DNA of 64,000 nt from Zeus faber (Eukaryota > Chordata > Actinopteri > Zeiformes > Zeidae), in NCBI GenBank assembly GCA_960531495.1, contig OY482852.1, positions 11,150,166 through 11,214,165 on the forward strand, read 5' to 3'. Both the position numbers and the translations under genes were made by a program. Positions 49,776 to 63,100 of this stretch are shown here, piece after piece. The stretch's first letter is position 1. Each line of letters starts with the position of its first letter. The notes beneath the pieces were generated by a model. That model made no database searches. It was given only the letters and a program-made list of their open reading frames with translations, and had not been told where the DNA came from.

Positions 49776-50037
49776 CTAATGTAATAAAGTAATTAAAAAA
49801 TATTTTAAAAAGGGAAATAATTTCTCCCCATAAAAAAAATAAAATGTAAAAATGATGTCACAATTTCTAAGTCTAAAATAGAAAAAAGAAATGCAATATC
49901 AAATACACAAAAGCCTAAAACTGAAAAAACAATGGCGGGATATAGGATAAGCACTCTGCAATAGTTTCAAACCCACCCTCTAGGGGACAGTGATGGTCTA
50001 CGAAGCGGCCGTCCTTCAGTCCGCCGCTTGGAAACTC
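47418..50037 (-). CDS. nkd2: Naked cuticle homolog 2, Wnt antagonist, partial (first exons not in window)
   Basis: Seven coding exons: 50037-49977, 49500-49373, 48888-48793, 48670-48526, 48440-48371, 48268-48147 and 48031-47418, joining in phase to 411 codons plus stop. Nkd proteins bind Dishevelled through the EF-hand region and restrain canonical Wnt signalling at the membrane and in the cytoplasm. The EF-hand loop DFDNSGKVTKED spans exons 3 and 4, followed by MSSLMHTIYDVVDASVNHS. Later come YCVDENTERRNHYLDLAGIE, HQRRSQV and QFLKSPKG, then polyQ (10 Gln) and a His-cluster C terminus. MSSLMHT, ENTERR and FLKSPKG favour NKD2 over NKD1. The exons with the myristoylated MGK start are not recognised up to 64000, so they lie beyond the window or were missed. 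Two human-like features, linkage and orientation with plekhg4b, support the call. Confidence 0.92.
47573..47602 (-). repeat. Coding (CAG)n, polyglutamine in nkd2
   Basis: GCTGCTG run on plus, ten Gln codons in the last nkd2 exon, followed by HQPQ. Confidence 0.9.
49618..49775. repeat. GATA/GACA microsatellite
   Basis: About 17 GATA units, then mixed GATA/GACA, in the nkd2 intron between the first two exons seen. Confidence 0.92.
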
Positions 50038-50511
50038 CTGGGACAGGGAGAGGGGGATAGAGGAAAGGAGGGTGGGAGGGTAAGTAGACCTTCGGCTCCA
50101 CGACCACAGACGCAGAGAAAACAAACAGTGTGAGCCGTAGCATTTCCTACTGCGATGAGAGGACGACGGCCGACGGCTCCATCGCAGCCAAACACTTTGA
50201 ACATCTGCACGCTCATCCCGTTTCAAGCCCTCGGGCCGCTCCAACCCCCTCACATCCATCACAAAAGAATTTGTTACTAACGCATGACTTATGGACACCA
50301 CAATGAGCTCCTAGCAACACGCGTGCATTTATTTTGAATGGAGTAGAAATTGCCTGATGGAAAAATTCTGGAGGGACCGTTTGGAGCTGAAAGAGGGAGG
50401 TGGAAAGGGTTGAGGAAACCAAGGGAAAAATGTGAAAGAACTGCTGTCACATGTAAATAATTTTCATCCTGCATAAAACAAACCACAATGAATTCATAAA
50501 TTCCTCCTTTT

Positions 50512-50795
50512 AAAGCACACACAGGCACACACACGCAGACACGCACACACACACACACACACACACAGAACAAACACGCACCCACACACATGCAGACAGG
50601 CACACACACACAGACACACACGCACACACACACAGACAAACACACACGCACACACACGCACCCACACACATGCAGACAGGCACACACACACAGACACACA
50701 CGCACACACACACACACACACACACGCATGCACGCACACACACACACACGCGCACACACAAGCACACACTCACACGCACACACACATGCAGGGGC
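50512..50795. repeat. CA microsatellite with 80 bp higher-order period
   Basis: The phrase CGCACCCACACACATGCAGA recurs at 50578 and 50658. Apparent Cys/Val-rich frames are repeat translations. Confidence 0.9.
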
Positions 50796-51751
50796 AGAAA
50801 CACACAGATAAGACTTGCACGTGGACAAACGCACTTAAAACCGTTCCCTAATTACAATTGCATTGTGGAAACAATGAAAATTAGGTGCAGAGCAGACCCT
50901 CAAACCACAACTATTCAAACAACAAATGATTCATCTCATTTACGTCATTCCCGCGCCACTTCGCCGCGGCGCTCCCTTTGAAATAAAATCTCTCCGGATT
51001 GAATTAAGGAAGCGTATGGAAATGAGACAAATAAAAAGCAGATAGAGTCGAGGAAAACAAAAGAACTCCATGTACCTTCAACGGGGGCCGGGATTCAACT
51101 GGAATCCGCACATCTGTATGCATTTATGTGAATGACCCCCCCCAGCCCCCCCTTCCCCCCTCCCCTCCACAGTGTAATGACAGCGCCAGGGCCTTTGGTG
51201 CTATTTAACAATCTCTGAGCCTGTGACTATTCCTCACTTCAGAGGATGATACCTCGGCCTGTAATCTGCCCCTGACCTTCGCCGGGGTTCGGGTGGAGTT
51301 GGGGGCGGGGTGCCTGTCGGTCAGGGTCAAGGCCCGGACACCCGGCAAATCGGCCGACGGAGACGCCGAGGAAAGACGGGGAAAGTACGCGCGCCATAGG
51401 AGGAGAGGGAGGGAGGGGGTGAGGGGATAGCAAAAGCCAGAAGGGAAGGGGAAGGGGAGAGAGAGACAGGAAGGACAATTAAGGAGAAGGACAGAGGGTC
51501 CACAACCAGGATAAATAGATAGAGAGGGGTGAAGTTGGGAGAACAGAGGGGCCGGAGAGATAAGAGCGCGGCGGAGGAGACAGATTGTCGGCGGCGGGAG
51601 ATAGCGCCTATCGCCCGCCGCTTCCAGTCCCCGAGTGCTCGGGCGGGAGAGGTGGAGGTGGAGGTTTCTAACCGACTCTGGGAGAGGTGGAGGCAAAGCG
51701 TACCTCTCCCTGGGCCCCAAACAAGCAGCTGTCTTTAATCAGGACTCACAT

Positions 51752-51784
51752 GCACACACACACACACACATACCGACACACACA

Positions 51785-51842
<58 letters not shown>

Positions 51843-51843
51843 C
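51752..51843. repeat. CA/TA microsatellite
   Basis: Long ACAC tract ending in ATAT. Confidence 0.92.
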
Positions 51844-51881
51844 ACAATCACATGAAGAGAAAAAAAAAAACACAATTTCAC

Positions 51882-51954
51882 ACACGCTCAAGCTTACTGG
51901 CATGTGTGGGCACATCTAAACACACACACACACACACACACACACACCCACACA

Positions 51955-52022
<68 letters not shown>

Positions 52023-52089
52023 TACACACACGCACACGCTCAAGCTTACTGGCATGTGTGGGCGCATCTAAACACAGACACACACTCAT

Positions 52090-52155
<66 letters not shown>
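51882..52155. repeat. CA microsatellite with an embedded 43 bp direct repeat
   Basis: The unit starting ACACGCTCAAGCTTACTGG occurs at 51882-51924 and 52034-52076 (one mismatch), each followed by a CA tract. Confidence 0.9.
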
Positions 52156-52160
<5 letters not shown>

Positions 52161-52359
52161 CCATCTCTTTATGGTTTTTGCAGCAGAGTTGTTGTTTCCT
52201 CTCGGCGCTGGGCGCTTTTATCCCCGCTCTTTGTAGCGCAGTCCCCTAATGAAGGGCAGCGTGGAAGGGAGAGGCAGTTCACACAGACACGCTGTTCTGC
52301 CGCTCAGAGAAACATCAGAGGAAAAAAAACATTGATTCCCCCCAGCCCTCCATTCCACA

Positions 52360-52382
52360 GGGGGGGGGGGGGGGGGGGGGGG
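52360..52382 (+). repeat. Poly(G) run
   Basis: At least 22 consecutive G; a G-quadruplex-capable and sequencing-error-prone site. Confidence 0.85.
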
Positions 52383-53314
52383 CGGGGGAATCAGCGAGAC
52401 AGCACCGCGCTGAGAGACAGGATTCACAATTGGAACCAACGAAAAGCCATCGATCACGGCGACGGCAGCGGTCAAGCCCGGGCTCTAATTAAGATTCGGT
52501 TAACACGGGGACGTCGCGTCTCGTGGGAGCAGAGGGGAAAATGCCCCCCCCCCCCTCTTTGAAAACACGTGTGAATCAAGTCAGCCCCCCCCCCCGTGCG
52601 CTCATTACGTCTGAGAGTTGCGCTAATGAGAGAGCGGGCCGGGTCCGACCGCAGTCTGTAGTTTAATGTCTAAACACATGGCATCTCCATCCCCATCACC
52701 CACGGTGTCAGGGCCCAATCCGCACGCCACATGTGGAGTGAGCTGCTCGCGGCTCTCGTTCCTCTACGTGCGGACGGGGCCACGGCGTCGTCCGAGCCTT
52801 GTGGACTCGCACGGTTCCTGTCACGTTCAATTAAAATTCAGGGTGTAAAAAAAACAAAACACCGCATACCTCGTCACCACCGCCTCCGCGGCGATTTCGG
52901 GAGGCGAACGGAGCGACGCGGGGGTGGTGAGGGGGGTGGGGTGGGGCGGGGGACGGGGCAAAGAGGGATCGCGTTTCCGCCGGTCCGTCTTCAACCGCGC
53001 GCGGGGCTCGAACGGGATGACGGCGCCGGCGGTGAACCCAATCCGCTCTCGGAGACACCTCTGCATAATAGGCAGACGGAGAGGAGAGGCGCTGGGTGTT
53101 TGTTCCCGTCCTGACGCGGCGGCTCTGCCAAGCCTCCCCGCAGCCCCGGCGCTGCTGCCAGACCTTTATGTGGGATAGAGTAACGCGGCTAAGCTTTCAT
53201 AGCTCCCTACCAGGTGACATCAGACGTCCCTCAGCAGTCTCTGCGCCTGCCTGCCTACCACCCATCCTCCCACTGGAAAACACTGCATACCTTTGTTCTC
53301 ATAACCCCCCCTCC

Positions 53315-53378
53315 AACACACACACACGCACACACACACACACACGCACACACACACGCACACACAAACGCACACACA
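53315..53378. repeat. CA/CG microsatellite
   Basis: ACAC tract with GCAC interruptions. Confidence 0.9.
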
Positions 53379-56149
53379 CCGAACGGCACCCCCCAACCCT
53401 CTTACACAAACCCTAAATTTAAGTGTGCGCCGTTTTATTGCGCAGTCTACCCTTCGAACCGTATCACGCACAACTTGTTTAAAAAAAATATATATTTTTT
53501 TTATATACACTAAATATAAATGGGGGAAAGCCTAACATATAGTTTGTAGACACAGTTTCCCCCCCGAGCCTCTGGATATAAAATATGGCAACTTGATCAG
53601 ATGACTGGATGTGTGTCCAAGTCCAAACATGTGCTGGAGAAAATAAGAAATCAGGAGGCTTTTTGGATGCGTAGTCATATAATTTAAAATCTATGTGGGT
53701 TTTTGACTTAGTGGATAGCTTATTTTTACAAAAAAAATATATAATTAGTTTAGAAACAACGACTTGAGTGGGCACAGCTACATTAAATATCCATTTGGAC
53801 CTGTTTTTCAAACCTGACCACTTTATATTACCCGTTGCCTTTCCCCAAACTGCAGCGTACTGCAATTCTCAGCTATTTTCTATCAGTACAGTGGGCCGAG
53901 AGTGGGAGTTCTCCCACAAGAAAATAGTTCGACAAAGTCACCGTACTGATACTGATGCAGGGAAGCCTTTATCTCCATCCATTTTATTTACGGTTTATTA
54001 AGCCAAGAAGGTCCCGCTGAGATACAGTATCTAGTTTTTCAGGGAGTCTCAGCCACGGTGGCACGAGAGAAAAAAAAAACAAAAACGCAAAAGCAAAAGC
54101 GCCCACCTCAAGTCCAAACCAGGTCAGCGCCGCGTGAGCCGCGAGCGGACCGTTCAAAAAACTATCGCCGCTCGACACAAGACGAGGGATCGCGCGGGGA
54201 GTAGTATTATTATAATGAACGGAACGTCACTCCGTAAACAAACTGCGTACTCATTAACACGGGATGAAACCGGAGAGGGAGCGGGGGTCATTGAGAAATA
54301 AAAGACCCCTCCCCATTCCAGAAGAAACCGACCTGGCCTTGACTCAAAACCAGATGTGGGCTGTGCTATTGAAGCCGGGGGAAAGGGGAGTGAGGAGGAG
54401 GGGAGGAGGAATAGAAATAGGGGAAAGGGGGCTTGCGGCTGAAATTATAGGGGGCAAGAAGCCAGTTGCACAACTCCTGTCTCTTCTGTTGCGCGAGAGA
54501 AAGACCACAACAGTGTCGTGGTCGTCTGGTAAGAAGGGCCGCCGTCCCCCCCAGTGATCGGTGGACCCGGCCGGGGCCAAGACTTAGGACGGCGCTGGGG
54601 ACCGCCGCACCGCGACGCGACCAACAATGCGTTGTTATATAAAAAGAAAAACAATACAGTGCATACCCCCAAAAACATTTACTCAAGACACCACCACAGC
54701 CCAAGCCTACGTGCGCGCAAAATGTTTCCACATTTCCGGCGAAAGAATTGCCCTTGGAAGCCCGCACCACGTGTAATACACTGCACCCGCACTCATTTTA
54801 AGACCCTCTTTGTCGTGCGATTGTCATTTAGTAGAAACAATAATCAAACTAAGCGTGATTATCATTTGGTTACGGTAACATCGCAGGGCCCGGCCTCTGG
54901 GATCCTAATCTCACCTCTTTGGATTCTCAACGTCGCCGGACAGCTGGGAATTTGGCTTCGTCCGTGAACTGAGCTCATCCATCTATCTGCAGCGCCGCTG
55001 CTCGGTGACATTTCCCTCTGTGAACGGCAACGAGATAAGAGCAAAATGCCACCGTGGACGCAGGCGGCCTCCAGCGCCGCCCCTTCCAGAGTCTCCAGAC
55101 CCCCCCCCCCCCCCCCGAGGTCAAGGGAAAGCGGGAGGGAGGATCTCTCTCTGTTGGCGGGACATGAAGCGTCCGCGCCGAGCCTCGTCCCACAGCTGCG
55201 GTCGGAGATAAGCGAGCTGGTCCGCCCGCCCTGGAGAAAGCCCACCAGCCACTGGAAGTGACCCGTGCCCCTTTCAATCAGGAGAGAACGCGTCGTGTGG
55301 GCTTCAGCGCTGCCCTCCCAATCCCAAAACGACTCCTTGCCCTCTTCTCTGATCTCGCTCGCTTTGATTATGACCTGATGGATGTTATAAACAAAAGATT
55401 AGTATCGCCCGCTGACCACCCGCCATCTGTCGTCAGCGCCGCAATTAGCTCGGCTTCATTAAGTCCGACGGAGGGGTTTTTTTGCCCTCCGCTCAGCTGT
55501 CGCACGGGAGCCGTTTGGCACGTTGTATTTTTGGTTTTTTTTTTCCAAGATGGTATATTTTCTAAAATGTTTGATACACTTTATCACGGGTCCAAAATAC
55601 ACACGGTGACGAAGCTTGAATTTCTGGCCGCGAGAATAAAATAACAGTCTGAGCTGCCGGTGGAGTAAGGGTCTCCAGTACAGCGGTGCGGGTGTTTTGC
55701 AAGGAGCATTATAACCTAATTCAGTGGTTTCAGGTGATTCTCTCTGGGCAGACTGGGTGTGGCCTTGCCTTGCAGAGTGGATGCTAATATGTGCAAAGTA
55801 ATACCCCCAGATGATGTCTTCATCTGGTATGCATCCAACTTCTGCTTTCACCTTTTAATGGACGGTTGGAAGATGATCAAATCTCCTTCCTCTCAGCTTC
55901 ATTTTAAATTTTCTTGGGCACAGAGAAGAATCGCACGCACGCACGGACACACGCACACACGGTGAACAAGGAGGGTGTGGTATTAAAAGTAATGGGGTTT
56001 TCTTTCTGCCGTCGCTCACTTCTTCACCTCCACCACATGAAAAGCTCTTCTTAAAAGGCCCCATTGAATGTTTAATTACCATGTACAAAATCCTGATGAA
56101 CTGCTCCTCGAACATGAAAGTCTTATCAGACCTTGTGCGGGTGCGCACA

Positions 56150-56155
56150 TGCACG

Positions 56156-56222
<67 letters not shown>
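56150..56222. repeat. CG/CA microsatellite
   Basis: GCGCGCGC then uninterrupted ACAC; alternating purine-pyrimidine, Z-DNA-prone. Confidence 0.92.
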
Positions 56223-56223
<1 letters not shown>

Positions 56224-57584
56224 GCTCATACACACCCTGGTGAATGAGAGCCAAGAGACAGCAGTGAGCGTTGGCATATCAAAGCCTTTGTGGGACAGGC
56301 GGTTAGACTCAAACAGGATGTTCCTCTGTTTCTGGCCTCCATGCGAAATTCTGTAAGCTCCCGCGCAGAACGCCGGCTCAAAGCTCGGCCAATAGGGAGA
56401 GCGCCCAGGGCCAATAAAGCTGAGGGGGATTTGTTCCACATTCCACAGGCATTTTAAACAACACAGTGGATCCCAGAATGCAGGGCTGTGGGTCAGGTGC
56501 TCAGAACACCGATGCCATTATGGTCCGGGGACAACTCCGCCGCCCTTACAGTGAGGGCGATATGCTGCCTGTGAGTCGTGTTGGTCGACTTCATGTTTTG
56601 CGTAAAGTTTGCTTAATTCGGGTGTAGTATTATATGTTTACTAAGACTCGAACGAGGTACAATGGGCTTTCCTCCTTGCTTCAATTCTAGAGTTGGGTTC
56701 CTGTTTGGCGAGCACTATTTAAAAACACAGCGCCTATCCTTAATAGGTCTGTGTAATGACTGCTTGTTTTGTCAATTGTCTGTTTGAAGTATCATCTACC
56801 ATCACATGGGACAACTACTGTACCACCGGTGCAACTGATCAAACCCGTCTTTTTTTCTTTTTTTCTTTTGCACAAACAGACCGAGGTCGCAGCTTCCCGC
56901 GGTTGATAGCTCACAGTTGCTAGACTCTGCGGTCGGGGGCCGGTGGAGCTCTGGCCGTTACAGAGCTCCTGCGGGTGACTGAGAAATGTAAACAAACGAT
57001 GTGGGGAAGGAGGGCCGTGCAGCAGCGCCAGCACGGAAGATTAGCAGCATGCCTCCAGCCGCACATGTTACGGCACACACGCAGGACGTTGTCTCTCTAA
57101 TCCTCGCCCCCTTTCATATGTCCACATCTAAATCTGTGGCATGCCCACTGTTCCAAGGCCACGGCACGGGCTTGTTGGAGGGGCTGCCTGTTGGCAGCAG
57201 GCATGAGCCCCGACCGAACCCTGAAGTCAAGGTCCGACTGTTTTCCCAGTCCGATCCAGCGCTGCTGCTCCCTGTGGGTCACTAAGACCGTAGAGAAGCA
57301 GTAGATCCACATGACCGCCGACGATAAGGGCCGCTTTTGCAGCCGTGACCAATCAGCCGGTAATGTAGCGTGAACTCCCCACACATCCATCTGGTATATT
57401 GGCCCAAAAGAGAAGTACGAGTTCTTGTGCTTTACTAATATAGCATTCAATGCCCAAGAGGCATCGCAGTGGCCGGGCAAATTCAAAAGCGGAATACAGA
57501 ACAGTAGGTCACAATGACGATCCAAGGCAGGCAAGAATGCACATTACCACAGCATTCCTTCTTTCTATATTTGGTACGTATACA

Positions 57585-57741
57585 TACATACATACGAAAA
57601 TACATACATAAATACATACAGTACATAAATACATACATACATACATACTGTACATACATACATACATACATACATACTGTACATACATACATACATACAT
57701 ACATACATACATACATACATACATACATACATACATACTGT

Positions 57742-57822
<81 letters not shown>
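57585..57822. repeat. (CATA)n then (CA)n compound microsatellite
   Basis: CATA units with three CATACTGTACATAC interruptions, then about 38 CA units. Confidence 0.93.
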
Positions 57823-57823
<1 letters not shown>

Positions 57824-58651
57824 GACTCAATCATGCCAAGTATGTAAAATAATGAAAATATTGTTCAGCTCGACGACAGTCCCGATTGTCTTCATGAGCG
57901 TCTCCTCTATCTTCCCTGGGTTTCGATCCACAATCAAATCGCTCAAGATGCAAGTCAATACAACGTGTGAAGACGGCTATAGGGTGGAATACTTAAAATA
58001 CGAGTTTAGTTTCAGACACATCAATCTTCCTCTCCCCGCGTCCCCCTCTCTGTCTCGCCGGGGCCTGCAGGTACCGCCAGCCTCGGAGACCGCGGGAATT
58101 CTTGACACCAGTGCAAGAACAGGCTTAATTCCAAGCTGTGAAGTTCCTCACGGGCCCGGAGCTGGACAGGGGGTCGTCCCAGGGTCAACACCAAGTGTTT
58201 TCCCGAGGATTCCTTAGAATACATTCCTGCTGGGCAGAGGAAGCCGGGGAGACTCCAGACTCCTCCAGACGACTTGACCGTGGAGCCTGGATGCACCAAA
58301 TGGAGCGGTGCCAGCGGGACGTCGGCGGTAACGCCGCGGCGTCCGTTGCGCAACTTCCCCTGATATCAAGTGGCAGCGTGAAGACGCGGAGGGGGGGGGG
58401 GGGGGTAAACGAGCTCTGTGGATCATTGTTCGGACAATTATTCTGAGAGGCGCTCGAAACGGGGAGGGGTAAAAAGTAAAGTAAATGAATCACACGTTTC
58501 GATCCCAGCTACAAGAATTCCAAACCCCCCTGATGTAAAACATGAAACAGAATCGTTCCTTTCTTTCTTTTAACAACTGTGGTTTGGTCTCACTGAAACC
58601 GCAGTCTGCGATGCTAGTGTTGCCTTTACTCCTCTGGTTCCTCCTGCGTTT

Positions 58652-58655
58652 TGGA

Positions 58656-58688
<33 letters not shown>
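58652..58688. repeat. Poly(T) run
   Basis: Long T run; possible antisense retroposon tail, body not recognised. Confidence 0.85.
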
Positions 58689-58856
58689 CGGAATACCACG
58701 TGTGCGCCCCGCTGACCTGAGAGACTACCTGTGTGTGTTCCACACACTGTTACCCAGTGTGAAATTCTGTAACGTAATTCATCCATGGCACAAGCGGAGA
58801 TCAAAAAGCCCCCCCACCCCCCTCACCCCACAGCTTGGGGTATTTGCTGTCGAGCG

Positions 58857-58884
58857 TGCACACACACACACACACACACACACA
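58857..58884. repeat. CA microsatellite
   Basis: Short ACAC tract. Confidence 0.85.
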
Positions 58885-59729
58885 AAGTGCTGCAGCTTTC
58901 ACCACCATAATTACTGGAAACACGGTCTTTGAAAGAGTCCGCACTTAAATCATTGGCTGCAGTCCATTAAGAGTGCTCACTTCCACTATATTAGCAAACG
59001 TCTTCCCAAACATGTATACTTTATCTTATCTCAGGGAAACGAAGGTTCAAGCCCTCGTGGCAACAGAGCTTCTCCGCGCATCACAGCGTGGAATGAGGGT
59101 TGAGGTTAAGTCTGAGGGAATGGGCCCTCTTGAAAGCACTTAGTGTGACACTCCACGTTTGATAAAAAGGGTTTTGAAAGCGGGGTGGGGGCTGTGCTTG
59201 ACAAAGTGGAGGGTGCTGATGGCGTAACAGCGCCGTGAAACCTGAGAGATAATCCAGTGTCGTCAGCACGGAGCGGCTCTAAAAAAGCCGAGAGCGCATG
59301 ACGGCGAGGGGTAAAAGTTCAGATGTTGTGATACACTGGCGTTCTGGAGCTGATAGGATCGGTCAGGCCCGTATCAACACGGAGGGGAAGGTAAGGCTCC
59401 TGCTGAGGACGACTGAATGACAACATTTTGGGGTTTTTTTTTGTGTGTGTGTGTGTGTGTGTCTGGATTACAGACCCAGCCCCATTCATGGCTCAGCTGC
59501 AAAGTTGGACAAAGTGGTCAACTCTTAATGCAGTTCACTCGCAATACAACTGATCAACTGCACAAATTGACTTTGTACAGCCGACTTCTTTTTTATAACT
59601 TTCTTAACTCTCTTAATGTCAATTTGATAACCCTGCAAAACCACTCCGTTAATGATACATGAACTGTGTTATGGTATCCGAAAATAAAAGTACGATTCAA
59701 GAAAAAACGTTTTTCTCTTGAAAGTGACT

Positions 59730-59732
<3 letters not shown>

Positions 59733-59769
<37 letters not shown>

Positions 59770-59774
59770 CACAC
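59733..59774. repeat. CA microsatellite
   Basis: ACAC tract with one GC interruption. A smaller GT tract lies at 59444-59462. Confidence 0.88.
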
Positions 59775-60148
59775 GAGACACAGCCAGCGTCTCTCTGAAA
59801 GGCCCTCAGTAGCAGGGTGAAGGCATCTTGGGGAGAGCTGCTGTTTATTTGAAATAAGCTTTTAGGTAAACATGTTCCATGGCACACAGGGCCAGGTCAG
59901 CTTTTGAAGTGGACCAAGTCAGGAAAGAACTGGGCGGGTGGAGGGGGAGGAGGCCGCCTTCAGAGGAAATGAGAACAGTGGCCTCTTTCAGCACTTTTCA
60001 AAGCTCTCGCTCCTTTTTTTGTCACATAGAGAAAAAAGTACAAAAGACATATGACGAATATGTCCACGCCGAATGGAGGAAGCTGAACAGATTATTCCGC
60101 CGAAAGAATGGACAGATTTGATGTGACCAAGACGGAGCCACCGGCACC

Positions 60149-60185
60149 AAGACCTGTGATTCTGTAGAACAGAATCACAGGTCTT
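60149..60185. repeat. Perfect 17 bp inverted repeat with 3 nt loop
   Basis: AAGACCTGTGATTCTGT (60149-60165), AGA, then the exact complement (60169-60185). Confidence 0.9.
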
Positions 60186-63100
60186 CCGTTGGTTGGTAGG
60201 TTGTCAACTGAAATTCCAACCGAAGTAACGCCTGAAGAAATGAAACAAACTGCTTTTTCTTTCTTCGGAGCCGTCTCCCGTCTTAATGAGAGCAGCAGGT
60301 TTGTGTAACAAAAAGGAGTTAGCAGCCATTCCCCATCAGGGAGGAATGTGATGTGCAGAAGGAGGGCCAGGCCTTAACTGTCTGCAGAGCCCGGGCCCGG
60401 AGCTTTGAAGCTGCTTGTGTGTTTCAGCAGCTAACCACTTTCAGATGGGACTATGGCGTTTTACGAGCTGAATAATAGCGATACCTGCACATGTGCAGAC
60501 ATGGGGTCCAGAAGAGGGGAAAGTCTACACTGCAGGCAGGGGGGAAGGATGCTTAATTCTGCTTAGGCCGGGGCTTCGATTTGTTCAATAAATCCCAGGC
60601 TCCTAAAGCCTTTAAATGAAACTCGAGTAAAGTTTCAGGTTCACGGTGCTGCAGGGGAACATCACTAAAGCTCTTTGGCAACACACTTGCTCTTTTTTTT
60701 TTAGGTTATCTCCATGATCAAATTATCTTTGGAAACACGGATCAAGGTATTGGTTCTTTTAGGGGAAATCGAGAATCCACAATTAACACGTGACCTCTGA
60801 AACTCAAAGGGCTTGCGGCCCCTTTATCAATGAGGAAAAGTGTTTTGTCGAGAGGTGTAAAATTTCATCCCCCCCCCGGGGCCGCCCGTTTCCAAAAGTG
60901 CTCTAAAGCAGCACTGCTTCAAAAAAAAAAAAAAAAAAAGGCCAAACAGCTTCATGTGTCCTCAACCGGGCCATTGAACCTGTGTTTTCTGAGCGTAGGG
61001 GAAGCCAAAAAGTTTGGGTGAGTGAGTGGGGCTTTTACTCTCCAGCTCCACGACCGAGCAGGGTGTCGGGGTTTGGAATGTGGAGCGGGGATGAGGTTTC
61101 TAGAGCGCTCGGCAGTAACTCTGGAACCTTTTCAAACAAGATCAACACAGCGACTGGTGGTAAGACAGTATAAGGAGGGATGCCTATTACTGGAGCCAGA
61201 ATATCCCACGGTGTTGCAGAGCAGCATGACAACACATACTTGAACCATCAACTTAAACATAAATATACCAGGACGGCGTTTCCCCAGCGCGCTCCGCAGG
61301 GATGCCCGGTCCGTCACGCCCGGCCTGCATGCTCCCGGTCCTCCCAGATGCTCCATGTTTTAGCTCCAACTCTGCTCCCGGGTGATTCAATTAAGGGCGA
61401 CGAGACGCATGGCCCAAAATTGGATCAGCTATGCAAGAGCCCGGTTGGAGCAAAAACACGGGAGTTATTCACAGGAAACACTGGATTAGGATGTTTAGTC
61501 TGTATGTGCTGTCACAAGTTTTCCCCAGTTCGGTCGTGGATTATGAATCAAGTCAGCTCCCACAGGCCTCACCGGTACGGAGACTCTCAAGTTTCGATCC
61601 AGACTAAATTAAAACAAATCGTGCGTCGTGTCACGCGCTCTTGCTCCTAAAATCTGCTTATGTGCAGGACAAAACGTACGACGTATAGGTGCCGTTGGAG
61701 ATAAACACGTGAGGTGGTTTACTCCATCGTGGCTGAGCTCATCCCATGCGCCAACCACGCCGACACCCTGATCAAAACACGGTATTCGATTAACAGCGGT
61801 CCACAAAGACGGCCCATCACAACCGCAACCGAAAAAAACCCATAATATTCCCCTGGCCGCGCTAAGGCTTGCGAAACAAAGTCCGCTTGGAAACCAACTA
61901 AAGTTTTCTCAGAGAGAACAGGGGTTTATGTGGAAACATACCTTACACACTAAAATGTAGTAACCTTTGAGTCCCCCAGTGTTTTACTTGGCCGGGAGAA
62001 GCACGAGATCAAACGGCGTCTTGGACAGAGCGGACTCCGCCAAAAATGTCAGCGCTAAGCACCGTGCGCCAGCTCCGGGTGTTTTCTTTCCTCTGGCAAG
62101 GGGGGAGTGGGGCCGCGGGGGGGCGGGGTGAGACAGACCAGCTACCCCTCCCCCGGGGTGAACCCCGCCACCAGAACGCTGCTCCACGCACCACCTGGAG
62201 GAAATGAGGTCTCCCCGCTCGGCGACCGCTCGCGTGTCTGGGTGGGCGACACTTTTATCCGAGTCCGGCCGAGGGGAAAAAGGGGAGATTGAGTCTTTCT
62301 GTGCGACTTGGGCGCCCCGGGCCGCCCCAGCGGCGACCACGGTACCGTGAACGGAGAGCGTACACAATTTCTTTTGGGCACGTCTCTTTAAAGGGAGGAT
62401 GGCGAGGAGAGCCCGAGGTCGCTCCGGCAGATGAGGAGGCTTCGTCAACCCGGCGGCTCCAGATCTGAACAGACTTTAACGGAAGCCGGGAGACGCTAGT
62501 TTGCTTTTGTCTTCACTGACATGATCCTCTCTTAAGTTGTTTTTTTTTATTCTATGGGGCTTCTTTTTTTAAGGAATCGTCGTGAATCATTTTTTCCCCT
62601 CGATAGCGTTTTCAACCCAGGAAAGATCTGCAGAGTCAATAGTAAATTCCGTTCAAATGTCAAAGAGAGCAAAATGTCTGGAGTTTTCATTTCCAAATCT
62701 AGCTGGGCGGTATATTACAGGTTTTGTTTATATGTACTGTATGCATCATGCTATAAATAAATTGTTGCATCCCGTCCAACTAAGGATAGCGGATAATGGA
62801 TCGCTCATTGGTTCCTTCCTTGCGTCTTCTCACTCACACAGTCAGGCTCGGTGGCCTGGTTCATGGTCGCGGCAGCCGTCGTGTCGTTGAGTGCGGGCGC
62901 CGTAAATGAGGTCATAGCGGCGCTCGCACCTCCCAATTGTTTTTGAGCTCATGGTAATTCAAGGGGGACGTCGTCCGAAGGAAGGTTCTGCGAAGAGGTC
63001 CGCAGGTACAGTCTGTACCATCCATCTGTGCACGACCACAAAAATAACCAGATGGCGTTGAACTTATGGAAGGAGATAGCGCCGTCTGTCCAAAGATTTG

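Noticed and set aside
51205-51720. 171-codon minus-strand frame as a possible nkd2 first exon
   Set aside because: No MGK start block or KRRESPEGDSF-like sequence; proline-rich chance frame in GC-rich DNA.
53984-55277. Multiple overlapping open frames on both strands
   Set aside because: High GC keeps many frames open; none shows a domain, splice consistency or repeat-independent similarity.
55345-56290. TCF/LEF-like sites (CTTTGAT at about 55354, ATCAAAG at about 56278) as Wnt feedback elements of nkd2
   Set aside because: Seven-base matches at this frequency are expected by chance in 14 kb.
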